From Bibersteinia trehalosi (lineage in GTDB: Bacteria > Pseudomonadota > Gammaproteobacteria > Enterobacterales > Pasteurellaceae): DNA of 64,000 nt. Below are positions 18,352 to 26,871 of this stretch, piece by piece. The notes under the pieces were generated by a model. It worked only from the letters and a program-made list of their open reading frames with translations. It was not told the DNA's origin and did no database searches. The stretch's first letter is position 1, and each line of letters begins with the position of its first letter. The translations under genes were made by a program, and so were the position numbers. The stretch covers positions 1 to 64,000 of the forward strand of contig NZ_SMAM01000003.1 in the NCBI RefSeq assembly GCF_004346205.1, given 5' to 3'.

Positions 18352-19338
18352 CTATTTACTTACTGCCTGTTGCCACGTTGCCAACCAATTTTTTGTTGTT
18401 TCACTATTTGGTTGTTTGAAATTCAGGATCGGATAGTTGGGTAATTGCTTAAATGCAGGATCTGCTTGAACCGCATTTACTGGTTTCATTACATTATTGT
18501 AAGCAATGGCCTTTTGTGCGGCAGGACTTTGCAGAAAAGCTAAAAATTGCTGTGCGAGAGAGCGTTGCTGTGAACTGGCGAGAATAGCCGCGACTTCTAT
18601 TTGTAGCAAATGGCCTTCGCTAAATGGTGCGGCAGCATAATCATCATTTTGTTCGTGCCATTGATGGTATAGTGGCGAAGTCGTGTAACTCAGTACGAGA
18701 TCAGATTCACCTTTTAAGAATGCCCCGTAAGTTTCTGACCAGCCTTTACCTACCGTGACGGTATGTTTTGCGAGCGTTTGCCACGCCTGTGCACTTTTTT
18801 CACCATAAACTTGGTTGATCCAATAGAGCAGACCTCGTCCAACTGTACTGGTTCTTGGATCTTGATAAATTACCTTGAGATCTTGCCGCTCAACCAACTC
18901 TTTTAAGCTTTGTGGCGGATTAGCGAGTTTTTGTTTGTTGTAAATAAAGGCATATTCGCCATAGTCGTAAGGTAAAAATATGGTACTTTTCCATTCAAGC
19001 GGTAAGTTTTTTGCATTATTTTGCAAATGGTGTTCGCGAAATAGACCCGATTTTTCTGCCTCATTCATCACATTTTGGTCGATACCAAGCATGACATCTG
19101 CTTTGGTTTTATTGCCTTCTAGGCGAATGCGGTTAAACATAGTTACGCCATCTTGAAAAGGCATGAATTTGATATCGCAGTTGCATTCTTGCTCAAACAG
19201 TGCTTCTAAGGTTTTCGCGGGGCCATATTTAGAGGCAAAAGAGTCATAGGTATAAATTGTTAATACCGGTTTTTCATGGGCTAAAACGCTGGTAGAGAGG
19301 GCGAAAATCGTAAAAGGGAGGAGTTTGGAAAGTTTCAT
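18352..19338 (-). CDS. thiB: Thiamine/TPP-binding periplasmic protein of an ABC transporter
   Basis: The 328-residue protein has a signal peptide (cleavage near VLA, residue 20) and a periplasmic iron/thiamine-type binding fold (LTIYTYDSFASKYGPA; GKGWSETYGAFLKGESDLVLSYTTSP). ThiB delivers thiamine and its phosphates to ThiPQ. It is preceded by a TPP riboswitch, confirming thiamine control. The usual downstream genes thiP and thiQ are absent: the next gene is pabB behind a terminator. The permease and ATPase must be encoded elsewhere or be missing. Confidence 0.9.
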   Translation of the reverse strand: MKLSKLLPFTIFALSTSVLAHEKPVLTIYTYDSFASKYGPAKTLEALFEQECNCDIKFMPFQDGVTMFNRIRLEGNKTKADVMLGIDQNVMNEAEKSGLFREHHLQNNAKNLPLEWKSTIFLPYDYGEYAFIYNKQKLANPPQSLKELVERQDLKVIYQDPRTSTVGRGLLYWINQVYGEKSAQAWQTLAKHTVTVGKGWSETYGAFLKGESDLVLSYTTSPLYHQWHEQNDDYAAAPFSEGHLLQIEVAAILASSQQRSLAQQFLAFLQSPAAQKAIAYNNVMKPVNAVQADPAFKQLPNYPILNFKQPNSETTKNWLATWQQAVSK

Positions 19339-19403
19339 TCAATGTTCCTTCTAAAAATGGAGATAGAAGGATCTAAAACAGAAATAGTCATTGCTGTCTC
19401 AAA

Positions 19404-19478
19404 TCCCTACGCTGATATTAGTCAGATCAGGTTCTATGGGTATTTCTCAGCCTTACATTACAAAGCACCCCAATGAGA
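19404..19478 (-). promoter_or_regulatory. TPP riboswitch (THI element) controlling thiB
   Basis: Read on the minus strand, GGGGTGC, CTGAGA, ACCC, ACCTGATCTG and CAGCGTAGGGA occur in the order and spacing of the THI-box aptamer. It lies upstream of the thiB start and is expected to shut off thiB when thiamine pyrophosphate is plentiful. Confidence 0.93.
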
Positions 19479-19582
19479 ACGAAGACATTTTAGGCAAAAT
19501 ACAGACTATTATCAATTGCTAAAATCACTTAGAATATTTGCAAAATTTCGACAGGTTTGAAGCGCTTACATAGGGACTTATT

Positions 19583-20650
19583 TTGAACGAACTTATTATT
19601 ACTCTAGAACCACAAGACAATGCTCGTTTGCAAGCATTTTGTGGCGCATTCGATGAAAATCTGGCGTTGATTGAAAAGCAATTCAATCTACTGATTGCTC
19701 GCCAAGGTTTTACTCTTACATTACAACCAGCTGAAACCAATCATTACTCCCATCATGTTTTACAAAATACAGCAAAGCTACTCCAGCAGTTGTATAACGA
19801 AACTGCACCAATAAAGGGAAAAATTAAAGAACTAGACTTAGAAGATGTGCATCTCGCTATTGCTGAAAGTCGAACCTTATTACAAGGTCAGTGGCAAAAT
19901 AGCGGAAATGAAATTGCGATCAAAACAAAACGGGGTGTAATTAAACCAAGAAGTGGGCACCAACAAACTTACCTGCGTAATATTTTAAGTCACGATATTA
20001 GTTTTGGTATTGGGCCGGCTGGAACGGGGAAAACTTTTTTAGCAGTAGCGGCTGCCGTAGAATCATTGGAACGGCAAGAAATTCGCCGTATTTTACTGAC
20101 TCGCCCAGCAGTGGAAGCTGGGGAGAAATTAGGCTTTTTACCGGGTGATTTGGGGCAGAAAATTGAGCCTTACCTTCGCCCACTCTACGATGCTTTATTT
20201 GAAATGCTCGGCTTTGAACGGGCACAGAAATTGATGGAACGTAATGTGATTGAGATTGCTCCGCTTGCCTATATGCGTGGGCGTACCCTCAATGATGCAT
20301 TTATTATTCTTGACGAGAGCCAAAATACGACGATTGAACAGATGAAAATGTTCTTAACCCGCATTGGGTTTAACTCAAAAGCGGTGATTACAGGGGATAT
20401 TACTCAGGTTGATTTACCGCGTTCAACTAAATCAGGATTAAAGCATGCGATCGAAGTATTGAGCAAAGTTCCTGATATCAGTTTTAACTATTTTGATAGC
20501 CAAGATATTGTGCGTCATCCAGTAGTCGCAAAAATTGTGCAAGCTTATGATGTCTGGGAAGCGGAAGACGAATTACGTCGTGAACAGCGTAAACTTGAGA
20601 AATTGGCGTTAGAACAGCAAAAATTGTTAGAGCAGGCAGAAAACTTATAG
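19583..20650 (+). CDS. phoH: PhoH-family ATPase (YbeZ-like)
   Basis: The 355-residue protein has the PhoH ATPase core: Walker A GPAGTGKT at residues 144-151, LLTRPAVEAGEKLGFLPGDL, Walker B AFIILDESQNTT and VITGDITQVDLPR. The C-terminal tail is a Lys/Glu/Gln-rich coiled coil. The start is TTG at 19583; no ATG fits better. The role is uncertain; PhoH2/YbeZ proteins are linked to RNA handling next to YbeY, but ybeY is not adjacent here. Confidence 0.88.
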   Translation: MNELIITLEPQDNARLQAFCGAFDENLALIEKQFNLLIARQGFTLTLQPAETNHYSHHVLQNTAKLLQQLYNETAPIKGKIKELDLEDVHLAIAESRTLLQGQWQNSGNEIAIKTKRGVIKPRSGHQQTYLRNILSHDISFGIGPAGTGKTFLAVAAAVESLERQEIRRILLTRPAVEAGEKLGFLPGDLGQKIEPYLRPLYDALFEMLGFERAQKLMERNVIEIAPLAYMRGRTLNDAFIILDESQNTTIEQMKMFLTRIGFNSKAVITGDITQVDLPRSTKSGLKHAIEVLSKVPDISFNYFDSQDIVRHPVVAKIVQAYDVWEAEDELRREQRKLEKLALEQQKLLEQAENL

Positions 20651-20689
20651 CAACTGTATCTCCCCAAAATTTTTGGCAAGATACAGTTG
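20651..20689 (+). terminator. Inverted repeat between phoH and greB
   Basis: CAACTGTATCT and AGATACAGTTG pair across 17 bases in the convergent gap. There is no clear T-run, so it is a weak or factor-aided terminator. Confidence 0.45.
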
Positions 20690-20721
20690 CTAAAATCAGC
20701 GCGCGCTATCTCCCGCGTTGA

Positions 20722-21198
20722 TTATTTTTCATACCAAATTCGATTAACGTATAAGGTAACTTTCCCAGTAGGGGTAAGTACCTGCACTTCATCATCGACT
20801 TCTTTACCAATTAAAGCTCGAGCGACCGGCGAGTCAATAGAGATCCACTGTTTTGCAGGGTCAAATTCATCACAACCCACAATGCGATATTGTTTAATCT
20901 CGCCATCTTCGTTCTCTAATTCAACCCAAGCGCCGAAAAACACCTTACCTTCTTGCGATGGATGGTAATCCACGATTTGTAGAACTTCTAAACGTTTAGA
21001 AAGAAAACGCACGCGACGATCGATTTCACGCAGCCGGCGTTTGCCATAAATATATTCGGCATTTTCACTGCGATCACCTAATGCAGCAGCATCAGAGACA
21101 GCTTGAGTCACTTTGGGACGCTCTTCTTTCCATAAAAATTTCAGCTCTTGATCGAGCGCTTGCCAGCCTGCCCGAGTGATATGGTTAGATTTCGCCAT
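20722..21198 (-). CDS. greB: Transcription elongation factor GreB
   Basis: The 158-residue protein has the Gre N-terminal coiled coil (ITRAGWQALDQELKFLWKEE...RSENAEYIYGKRRLREID) with the acidic loop, and a C-terminal FKBP-like domain (DSPVARALIGKEVDDEV). The basic residues and length point to GreB rather than GreA. It stimulates transcript cleavage by backtracked RNA polymerase. It follows kdsD by 2 bases. Confidence 0.94.
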   Translation of the reverse strand: MAKSNHITRAGWQALDQELKFLWKEERPKVTQAVSDAAALGDRSENAEYIYGKRRLREIDRRVRFLSKRLEVLQIVDYHPSQEGKVFFGAWVELENEDGEIKQYRIVGCDEFDPAKQWISIDSPVARALIGKEVDDEVQVLTPTGKVTLYVNRIWYEK

Positions 21199-21200
21199 GA

Positions 21201-22136
21201 TTAGCTCGCAAATTCTACAATACCGGATACTTTACCTTGCTCATCTAAGGCAATAAGTGAGTGAATATGCTGTTCTTTCATGAGCTCTTCTGCATGTGCT
21301 AGGAAGGTAGAATCTGCAACGGTTTTAGGGTTTATCGTCATGATATCGGCAGCACTTTTTTGTAAACTTTCTGCACCAAATTTTGCCAAAGTACGACGAA
21401 TGTCACCATCTGTGATAATCCCGCATAATTGCTCGCCATCCATCACTAACGCCACACCCATTCTACCTTCATTCATAACGTCTAAAAATTGAGTAAAGCG
21501 CGCATTAGGTTGAGTGATTGGCAGTTTACGCTGCATAACATCTCGTACACGACAGAGCAATTTACGCCCTAAACTACCACCAGGATGAAAACGCGCAAAA
21601 TCTTCCGATTTAAAATCTCTTGCTTTAATTAAGGCTATGCCCAATGCGTCACCTAATGCCATCGTAATTAAGCTTGAAGTCGTCGGAGCAAGATTATTTG
21701 GGCAAGCTTCACGCTCAATACTAATATCTAATGTTACATCTGCATGTTTACCTAAAGTAGATTTTTCATTACCTGTCATTGCAATAATTTTATTGCCGAA
21801 GTTTTTTAGGCTTGGAATGAGCTTATTTACATCATCGGTTTCACCGCTGTAAGAGATTAAAATGACGACATCAATAGGCTTGAGCATACCCAAATCACCA
21901 TGAAAGGCTTCGGTTGGGTGTAAGAAAAAGCTAGGTGTTCCTGTAGACGCAAAGGTAGCGACCATTTTTTTGCCGACTAAACCTGATTTCCCAATGCCTG
22001 CGACAACCACTCTGCCACGACAATTCAAGATCATTTCAACGGCTTGATTGAAATTATCAGATAAATTTTGATTAAGTCGGTTAATTGCTTGTGAATATAA
22101 ATTAAGCGTTTCGTTTGCACTGGCTAAATGACTCAT
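21201..22136 (-). CDS. kdsD: Arabinose-5-phosphate isomerase (KdsD/KpsF/GutQ)
   Basis: The 311-residue protein has an N-terminal SIS domain (VVAGIGKSGLVGKKMVATFA; SYSGETDD) and two C-terminal CBS domains (about 205-311). It isomerises ribulose-5-phosphate to arabinose-5-phosphate, the first step to Kdo and lipooligosaccharide core. It is placed in front of greB on the same strand. Confidence 0.93.
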   Translation of the reverse strand: MSHLASANETLNLYSQAINRLNQNLSDNFNQAVEMILNCRGRVVVAGIGKSGLVGKKMVATFASTGTPSFFLHPTEAFHGDLGMLKPIDVVILISYSGETDDVNKLIPSLKNFGNKIIAMTGNEKSTLGKHADVTLDISIEREACPNNLAPTTSSLITMALGDALGIALIKARDFKSEDFARFHPGGSLGRKLLCRVRDVMQRKLPITQPNARFTQFLDVMNEGRMGVALVMDGEQLCGIITDGDIRRTLAKFGAESLQKSAADIMTINPKTVADSTFLAHAEELMKEQHIHSLIALDEQGKVSGIVEFAS

Positions 22137-22296
22137 ATAGTAGATCCTTAATCAGAAAATTTCTTGAATTATACGCTGTTTTACAAAAAACGGCATGATC
22201 ATGAATAGTTAAATCGAGTCTTTTCAACTATTATGCTTAAAAACTTTGTTATACTATCAGAGAATATTTTGGTAATTAACCATGCTAGGAGTAGCT

Positions 22297-23127
22297 ATGA
22301 AAACTTTAAAATTAACAGTATTAAGCTTAATTTTAACTTCATGTAGTAATGGCGGCGGAGGTGGAGCTCCAGCTCCAGCTTCTGCATCAAGCCAACCTAC
22401 TGCTACAGCAAGCAATCAGCCTTCATCAAATTCACCATCAAACCCAGCAACAGATCTAGTTAATGACTCTGAACAACAAGATTCCCAGACACCCCCAACA
22501 ACAGCATCACCGAAACCTGTTCACGGTTATTATTTAGTTGGTGCAAAGCGTGATAATGTTGGAATTACTGCTTTTACTTTGACTAGTGATCGCTTAGAAA
22601 TACTAGATCATTTTGGTGGTTCTATTCCACTCTCAGATCCAACACAATCACCTGCCGATGGTTACTATAAAATTGGTAAAGGTATAGTAAATGATAATTC
22701 TTTATTAAAAGAAACTAAATTTGGTGTTGTGGAAAACGACCGACAGGTCTATATTTTTTCTCAGGGTAATCGCGCAACGGGTATGCCTGTTTCAGGTACT
22801 GCTTCTTACACAGGTGAGGCTATTTTAGTTGCTGTAGATAAAGAAGATGAATTCAAACGTTTGAATTACTTCACTACTCCAGTTAAATTTAACGCCGATT
22901 TTGGGCAAAAACAGTTAATCGGTTCATTACAATTAATGGAGCTTGGCGCTGATGGAAATGTTGTTTTTGATGCCGAAATTAACGGCGATAAATTCTCAAA
23001 ATGGGGAGGTTTTGATGGTATTCAAGTTGACGGTGCATTCTATGGCAATAATGCATCAGAACTAGGAGGTGTTCTCCTGAAAAGAGACGCATTTAGTGGT
23101 TCTTTCGGAGCGAAAAAAGATGACTAA
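22297..23127 (+). CDS. Surface lipoprotein with TbpB-like C-terminal beta-barrel (Slam-type)
   Basis: The 276-residue lipoprotein has the lipobox LTSC followed by a Gly run and a Pro/Ser/Thr/Ala-rich linker (about 20-75). The C terminus (GFDGIQVDGAFYGNNASELG...GSFGAKKDD) is typical of the eight-stranded barrel of TbpB/HpuA/fHbp-like surface lipoproteins exported by Slam proteins. Such proteins bind host transferrin, haem carriers or complement factor H; the ligand here is unknown. ATG at 22297 is chosen because AGGAG precedes it; an ATG at 22282 lacks a good site. It is a single gene with its own terminator and no Slam or TonB receptor beside it. Confidence 0.75.
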   Translation: MKTLKLTVLSLILTSCSNGGGGGAPAPASASSQPTATASNQPSSNSPSNPATDLVNDSEQQDSQTPPTTASPKPVHGYYLVGAKRDNVGITAFTLTSDRLEILDHFGGSIPLSDPTQSPADGYYKIGKGIVNDNSLLKETKFGVVENDRQVYIFSQGNRATGMPVSGTASYTGEAILVAVDKEDEFKRLNYFTTPVKFNADFGQKQLIGSLQLMELGADGNVVFDAEINGDKFSKWGGFDGIQVDGAFYGNNASELGGVLLKRDAFSGSFGAKKDD

Positions 23128-23145
23128 TCTGGTTCATTAAACATC

Positions 23146-23180
23146 TCTGCGGGCTAAAGTATTTTAGCCCGCCTTATTTT
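23146..23180 (+). terminator. Terminator of the surface lipoprotein gene
   Basis: GCGGGCTAAA and TTTTAGCCCGC pair around a short loop and are followed by CTTATTTT. Confidence 0.8.
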
Positions 23181-23242
23181 GCCTCTCCTCCCATTCCGTA
23201 GTAAAATAACGCGTTTTTGTCTATTTCAAACAGGTTTAAAAA

Positions 23243-24682
23243 ATGCAAATTGAATCCCTTTTTCCACTTGATCCCAATGTCAAAGTCCGCACCCGTTTTG
23301 CCCCTAGCCCAACCGGTTATTTACACGTAGGTGGTGCAAGAACGGCACTTTACTCTTGGCTGTATGCAAAACATAACAACGGTGAGTTTGTATTACGTAT
23401 TGAAGATACTGACCTTGAACGTTCCACCCCAGAAGCGACAGCGGCTATTTTAGAAGGTATGGAATGGTTAGATTTAGCGTGGGAACATGGCCCTTATTTC
23501 CAAACCAAACGCTTTGATCGCTATAATCAAGTGATCGATCAAATGCTAGAAGCTGGCACAGCCTACCGTTGCTACTGCTCAAAAGAGCGTTTAGATGCCG
23601 TGCGTGCCGAGCAAGAAGCCAATAAAGAGAAAGCAAAATACGACCGTCACTGTTTAGGCGATCATTCACACGATCCAAGCGAGCCACACGTAGTACGCTT
23701 TAAAAACCCGACCGAAGGTTCTGTGGTGTTTGAAGATGCAGTACGTGGACGCATTGAAATTGCTAACAGCGAATTAGACGATTTAATTATCCGCCGTACC
23801 GATGGTTCACCAACCTATAACTTCTGTGTGGTGGTGGACGACTGGGATATGGGCATTACCCACGTGGTGCGTGGCGAAGACCATATCAACAATACCCCTC
23901 GCCAAATCAACATCTTAAAAGCATTAGGCGCACCGATTCCAACCTATGCCCACGTTTCAATGATCAATGGTGATGATGGGCAAAAACTGTCTAAACGTCA
24001 TGGCGCGGTGAGTGTGATGCAATATCGTGATGACGGCTATTTACCCGAAGCGTTAATCAACTATCTAGTACGTTTAGGCTGGGGACATGGCGACCAAGAA
24101 ATTTTCTCACGCCAAGAGATGATTGAACTGTTTGATTTACATTCGGTGAGCAAATCTGCCAGTGCATTCAATACGGAAAAATTACAATGGCTAAACCAAC
24201 ACTATATCCGTACCCTTGATCCAAGCTATGTGGCAAAACACCTTGAATGGCATATGAACGATCAAGGCATTGATTACCAAAATGGTGTGGCATTGGAAGA
24301 GATTATCCCAGTATTAGGCGAACGTGCCAAAACCTTAAAAGAGCTTGCGGCAAGTAGCCGCTATTTCTATCAAGAATTTGAAGCTTATGATGAAAAAGCC
24401 GTTGCGAAAAACTTCAAACCAGAAGCGGTTGCACCACTTGCAAAATTATTGGAAAAACTGACCGCTTGTAATGATTGGACGGTAGAAAACATTCACGATG
24501 CGATGAATGCCACTGCGGCGGAATTAGAAATCGGTATGGGCAAAGTCGGTATGCCGTTCCGTTTAGCGGTAACAGGAAGCGGGCAATCGCCATCAATGGA
24601 CATCACCGCCAAATTAGTCGGCAAAGAAAAAACACTAACTCGTTTACAAAAGGCGATCGTGTTTATTCAAGAGAATAGTTAA
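23243..24682 (+). CDS. gltX: Glutamyl-tRNA synthetase
   Basis: The 479-residue class I synthetase has the HIGH-type motif [11 protein letters not shown] near residue 25 and KMSKS-type GQKLSKRHG near residue 252. The Cys/His zinc-site region ([10 protein letters not shown]...HCLGDH) lies between them. It charges tRNA-Glu. Codon use is markedly richer in C/G at third positions than its neighbours, consistent with high expression. It is a single-gene unit with a terminator behind it. Confidence 0.97.
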   Translation: MQIESLFPLDPNVKVRTRFAPSPTGYLHVGGARTALYSWLYAKHNNGEFVLRIEDTDLERSTPEATAAILEGMEWLDLAWEHGPYFQTKRFDRYNQVIDQMLEAGTAYRCYCSKERLDAVRAEQEANKEKAKYDRHCLGDHSHDPSEPHVVRFKNPTEGSVVFEDAVRGRIEIANSELDDLIIRRTDGSPTYNFCVVVDDWDMGITHVVRGEDHINNTPRQINILKALGAPIPTYAHVSMINGDDGQKLSKRHGAVSVMQYRDDGYLPEALINYLVRLGWGHGDQEIFSRQEMIELFDLHSVSKSASAFNTEKLQWLNQHYIRTLDPSYVAKHLEWHMNDQGIDYQNGVALEEIIPVLGERAKTLKELAASSRYFYQEFEAYDEKAVAKNFKPEAVAPLAKLLEKLTACNDWTVENIHDAMNATAAELEIGMGKVGMPFRLAVTGSGQSPSMDITAKLVGKEKTLTRLQKAIVFIQENS

Positions 24683-24688
24683 CCTAAA

Positions 24689-24715
24689 CAGGGCGAATTT
24701 ATCGCCCTATTTTTT
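24689..24715 (+). terminator. Terminator of gltX
   Basis: AGGGCGA-ATTTA-TCGCCCT is followed by ATTTTTT. Confidence 0.85.
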
Positions 24716-24731
24716 GAAAAAATCAAAAAAA

Positions 24732-25547
24732 TTACCGCTTACCTGCTAGCCATTCTGTTGGTGTTTTTCCTACTTTACGTAAAAAAATTCTTGTCAGTGC
24801 CGCATTATGGCTGTAGCCAACTTTTTCCGCCACAATTGCTACTGGAAATCCCTTAAGTAACAGATTTTGTGCCACGGTAATTCTCCAATGGGTGAGATAT
24901 TCCAGCGGCGATTCACCCATCATCTCTTTGAAATAGGCGGAGAATTGCGATTTGGACATCAGCGCCGTCTCTGCCATCTGTTCCAGTTGCCACGGCTGCT
25001 CGGGAGATTGATGTATCGCACGCAACAGCGGTGCCAGCCGTTTATCTGCCAAGCCTTGCAGCAAGCCTGCTTGAAACAGTTGTTGTTCCAAGCAGCAGCG
25101 GACAATCAAAATCGTAAAATAGGCACACAAATGCTGAATGGCGGCTTGATAGCCCAAGCGTTGCTCGGCGCTTTCGCTGAAAATCTGGTTGGCGATGATT
25201 TCTAAGCTTGGGTTTTGATCTAAAAACAGCGTGACCGTTTGGTGCAGGCTGTGAATAAGTGGGTTTTGCACCTCTGAACCGAAGTCGAAGCTGATGCAAA
25301 ACACCTCTAATTCACCGTCTAGGGGCTGAATACTGTGCAGGGTTTTGGTTGGCGAGAACACCACACACGGCCGTGCGATGCTTTGCGGCGGCAGGTTGGC
25401 TTGGTTGAGCAGGCACTTGCCGCTGCGGATAAAGTGTAGGTAGCACTTGTTTGGCTCGTTAAATTCGCCTAAGCGGCAGAGCGAGCCGATAAAAAACAGA
25501 TCGGCACGAAAGCTAAAATGGGTAAACAGGTGGGTAATGGCGTCCAT
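24732..25547 (-). CDS. AraC-family transcriptional regulator
   Basis: The 271-residue protein has an N-terminal cupin-like effector domain and a C-terminal double helix-turn-helix domain (about 170-270: QMAETALMSKSQFSAYFKEMMGESPLEYLTHWRI; KVGYSHNAALTRIFLRKVGKTPTEWL). It is divergent from the cysteine hydrolase gene with 128 bases between, so it probably controls that gene in response to a small molecule. The effector is unknown. Confidence 0.88.
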   Translation of the reverse strand: MDAITHLFTHFSFRADLFFIGSLCRLGEFNEPNKCYLHFIRSGKCLLNQANLPPQSIARPCVVFSPTKTLHSIQPLDGELEVFCISFDFGSEVQNPLIHSLHQTVTLFLDQNPSLEIIANQIFSESAEQRLGYQAAIQHLCAYFTILIVRCCLEQQLFQAGLLQGLADKRLAPLLRAIHQSPEQPWQLEQMAETALMSKSQFSAYFKEMMGESPLEYLTHWRITVAQNLLLKGFPVAIVAEKVGYSHNAALTRIFLRKVGKTPTEWLAGKR

Positions 25548-25675
25548 AAATTTCGGTTAAAAAGTTCAGATTTTCGGTTAAAACAGACCGCTTGCGGTTC
25601 CTTATAATGTGCCCACTTCAACGATACTGTTGATGTGTGTTCATCACTCTTTATTTTTATTACAAGGACTATTTT

Positions 25676-26512
25676 ATGTCAAACCAAGTAAACGAACAAA
25701 TCGATCAAGAGCGCCGCAGTGCATTAAACAGTGGTTCACGCATTGCAATGGCAGCCGGCGTATTAGGCGCAATGGGCTTAGCAGGTATGGCGAATGCGGC
25801 TGAGAAAAAAGCAGAGAAAAGCATCTACGCCGAGCCAGAGCAGTACGGTTTAGAGCGTCCGGGAATGAAAATCGACCCGAAACGTGTGGCGTTAGTGGTA
25901 GTGGATCCGCAAAACGACTTTTTAAGCCCGAACGGTGTAATGTGGGGCGTGTTGAAAGACAGCATTCAAGAGAACAACACCATTGAGAACATCGAAAGCC
26001 TGTTCAAAGCAGCGAAAAAAGTGGATATGCCGGTAATCGTTTCTCCGCACTACTACTACCCAACCGATCACCAGTGGGAATTTATGGCGCCGGGTGAAAA
26101 CTTTATGCACAAAACCAATATGTTTGCTCGCAAAGGCGCATACACAATGGAAGGTTTTGAAGGTTCAGGCGCAGACTTCGTAGAGCGTTACAAACCATAC
26201 ATTTTCGATGGCAAAACTACCATCACTTCTCCACACAAAATCTTCGGGCCGGAAACCAACGATGTGGTATTACAACTGCGTAAACGTGGTATCGACCAAG
26301 TGATTTTAGCGGGTATGGCGGCAAACCTCTGTATCGAATCTCACCTGCGTGAGCTGGTTGAACAAGGTTTCGAAGTGGCTGTGGTGAAAGATGCGACCGC
26401 AGGGCCACGCATTCCGGAAGGTGACGGTTACTTAGCGGCGTTAGTGAACTTCCGCTTAATCGCTAACGACCTCTGGACAACCCAACAAGCGGTTAAAAAT
26501 ATGGGAGCGTAA
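25676..26512 (+). CDS. Exported isochorismatase-family cysteine hydrolase
   Basis: The 278-residue protein begins with a twin-arginine-like leader (ERRSALNSGSRIAMAAG... ending ANA) of about 43 residues. The isochorismatase-like hydrolase domain has the catalytic Asp in VVVDPQNDF, a Lys near TSPHKIFG and the nucleophilic Cys in GMAANLCIESHL. Substrates of this family include nicotinamide, ureas and isochorismate; nothing here identifies the substrate. A periplasmic location is unusual for the family. The start is ATG at 25676 with AAGGA before it. Expression is probably under the divergent AraC regulator. Confidence 0.8.
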   Translation: MSNQVNEQIDQERRSALNSGSRIAMAAGVLGAMGLAGMANAAEKKAEKSIYAEPEQYGLERPGMKIDPKRVALVVVDPQNDFLSPNGVMWGVLKDSIQENNTIENIESLFKAAKKVDMPVIVSPHYYYPTDHQWEFMAPGENFMHKTNMFARKGAYTMEGFEGSGADFVERYKPYIFDGKTTITSPHKIFGPETNDVVLQLRKRGIDQVILAGMAANLCIESHLRELVEQGFEVAVVKDATAGPRIPEGDGYLAALVNFRLIANDLWTTQQAVKNMGA

Positions 26513-26604
26513 GCTCTACTAAGAGTTTTTAGGCACTCAGTACGGATTTATAAAATTTATATTTGACAAACACAAATGTACGCCTTACTATGTCAGCGTT
26601 TTCA

Positions 26605-26680
<76 letters not shown>

Positions 26681-26685
26681 AATTT

Positions 26686-26720
26686 TAAGCCTTGAACGTA
26701 AGTTCAAGGCTTTTGCTTTT
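26686..26720 (+). terminator. Terminator of tRNA-Ala
   Basis: AGCCTTGAAC and GTTCAAGGCT pair across a short loop and are followed by TTTGCTTTTT. Confidence 0.85.
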
Positions 26721-26779
26721 TGTGGAAACCTAAGAAAATTTTGTCGCCTAAAATCAGGCAAAATTTTTTTACATTTTTC

Positions 26780-26795
26780 TAGCAAACGGTTGCGT
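26780..26795 (+). promoter_or_regulatory. PurR operator of uraA
   Basis: TAGCAAACGGTTGCGT matches the PurR consensus ACGCAAACGTTTGCGT at 13 of 16 positions. It sits directly before the -10 hexamer TATAAT (26802-26807), a position that would block RNA polymerase. Confidence 0.75.
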
Positions 26796-26810
26796 TTTGT
26801 GTATAATCCC

Positions 26811-26841
26811 CGCCCCGAACTACTAGCATGGTAGTGGGGCG
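26811..26841 (+). promoter_or_regulatory. Leader hairpin of uraA mRNA
   Basis: CGCCCC (26811-26816) pairs with GGGGCG (26836-26841) and ACTAC (26819-26823) with GTAGT (26831-26835). The stem would begin within a few bases of the transcription start predicted from TATAAT. It may stabilise the message or mediate pyrimidine-dependent control. Confidence 0.5.
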
Positions 26842-26871
26842 ACTATCAAAAATCCAATAGAGAGTTGAAAA

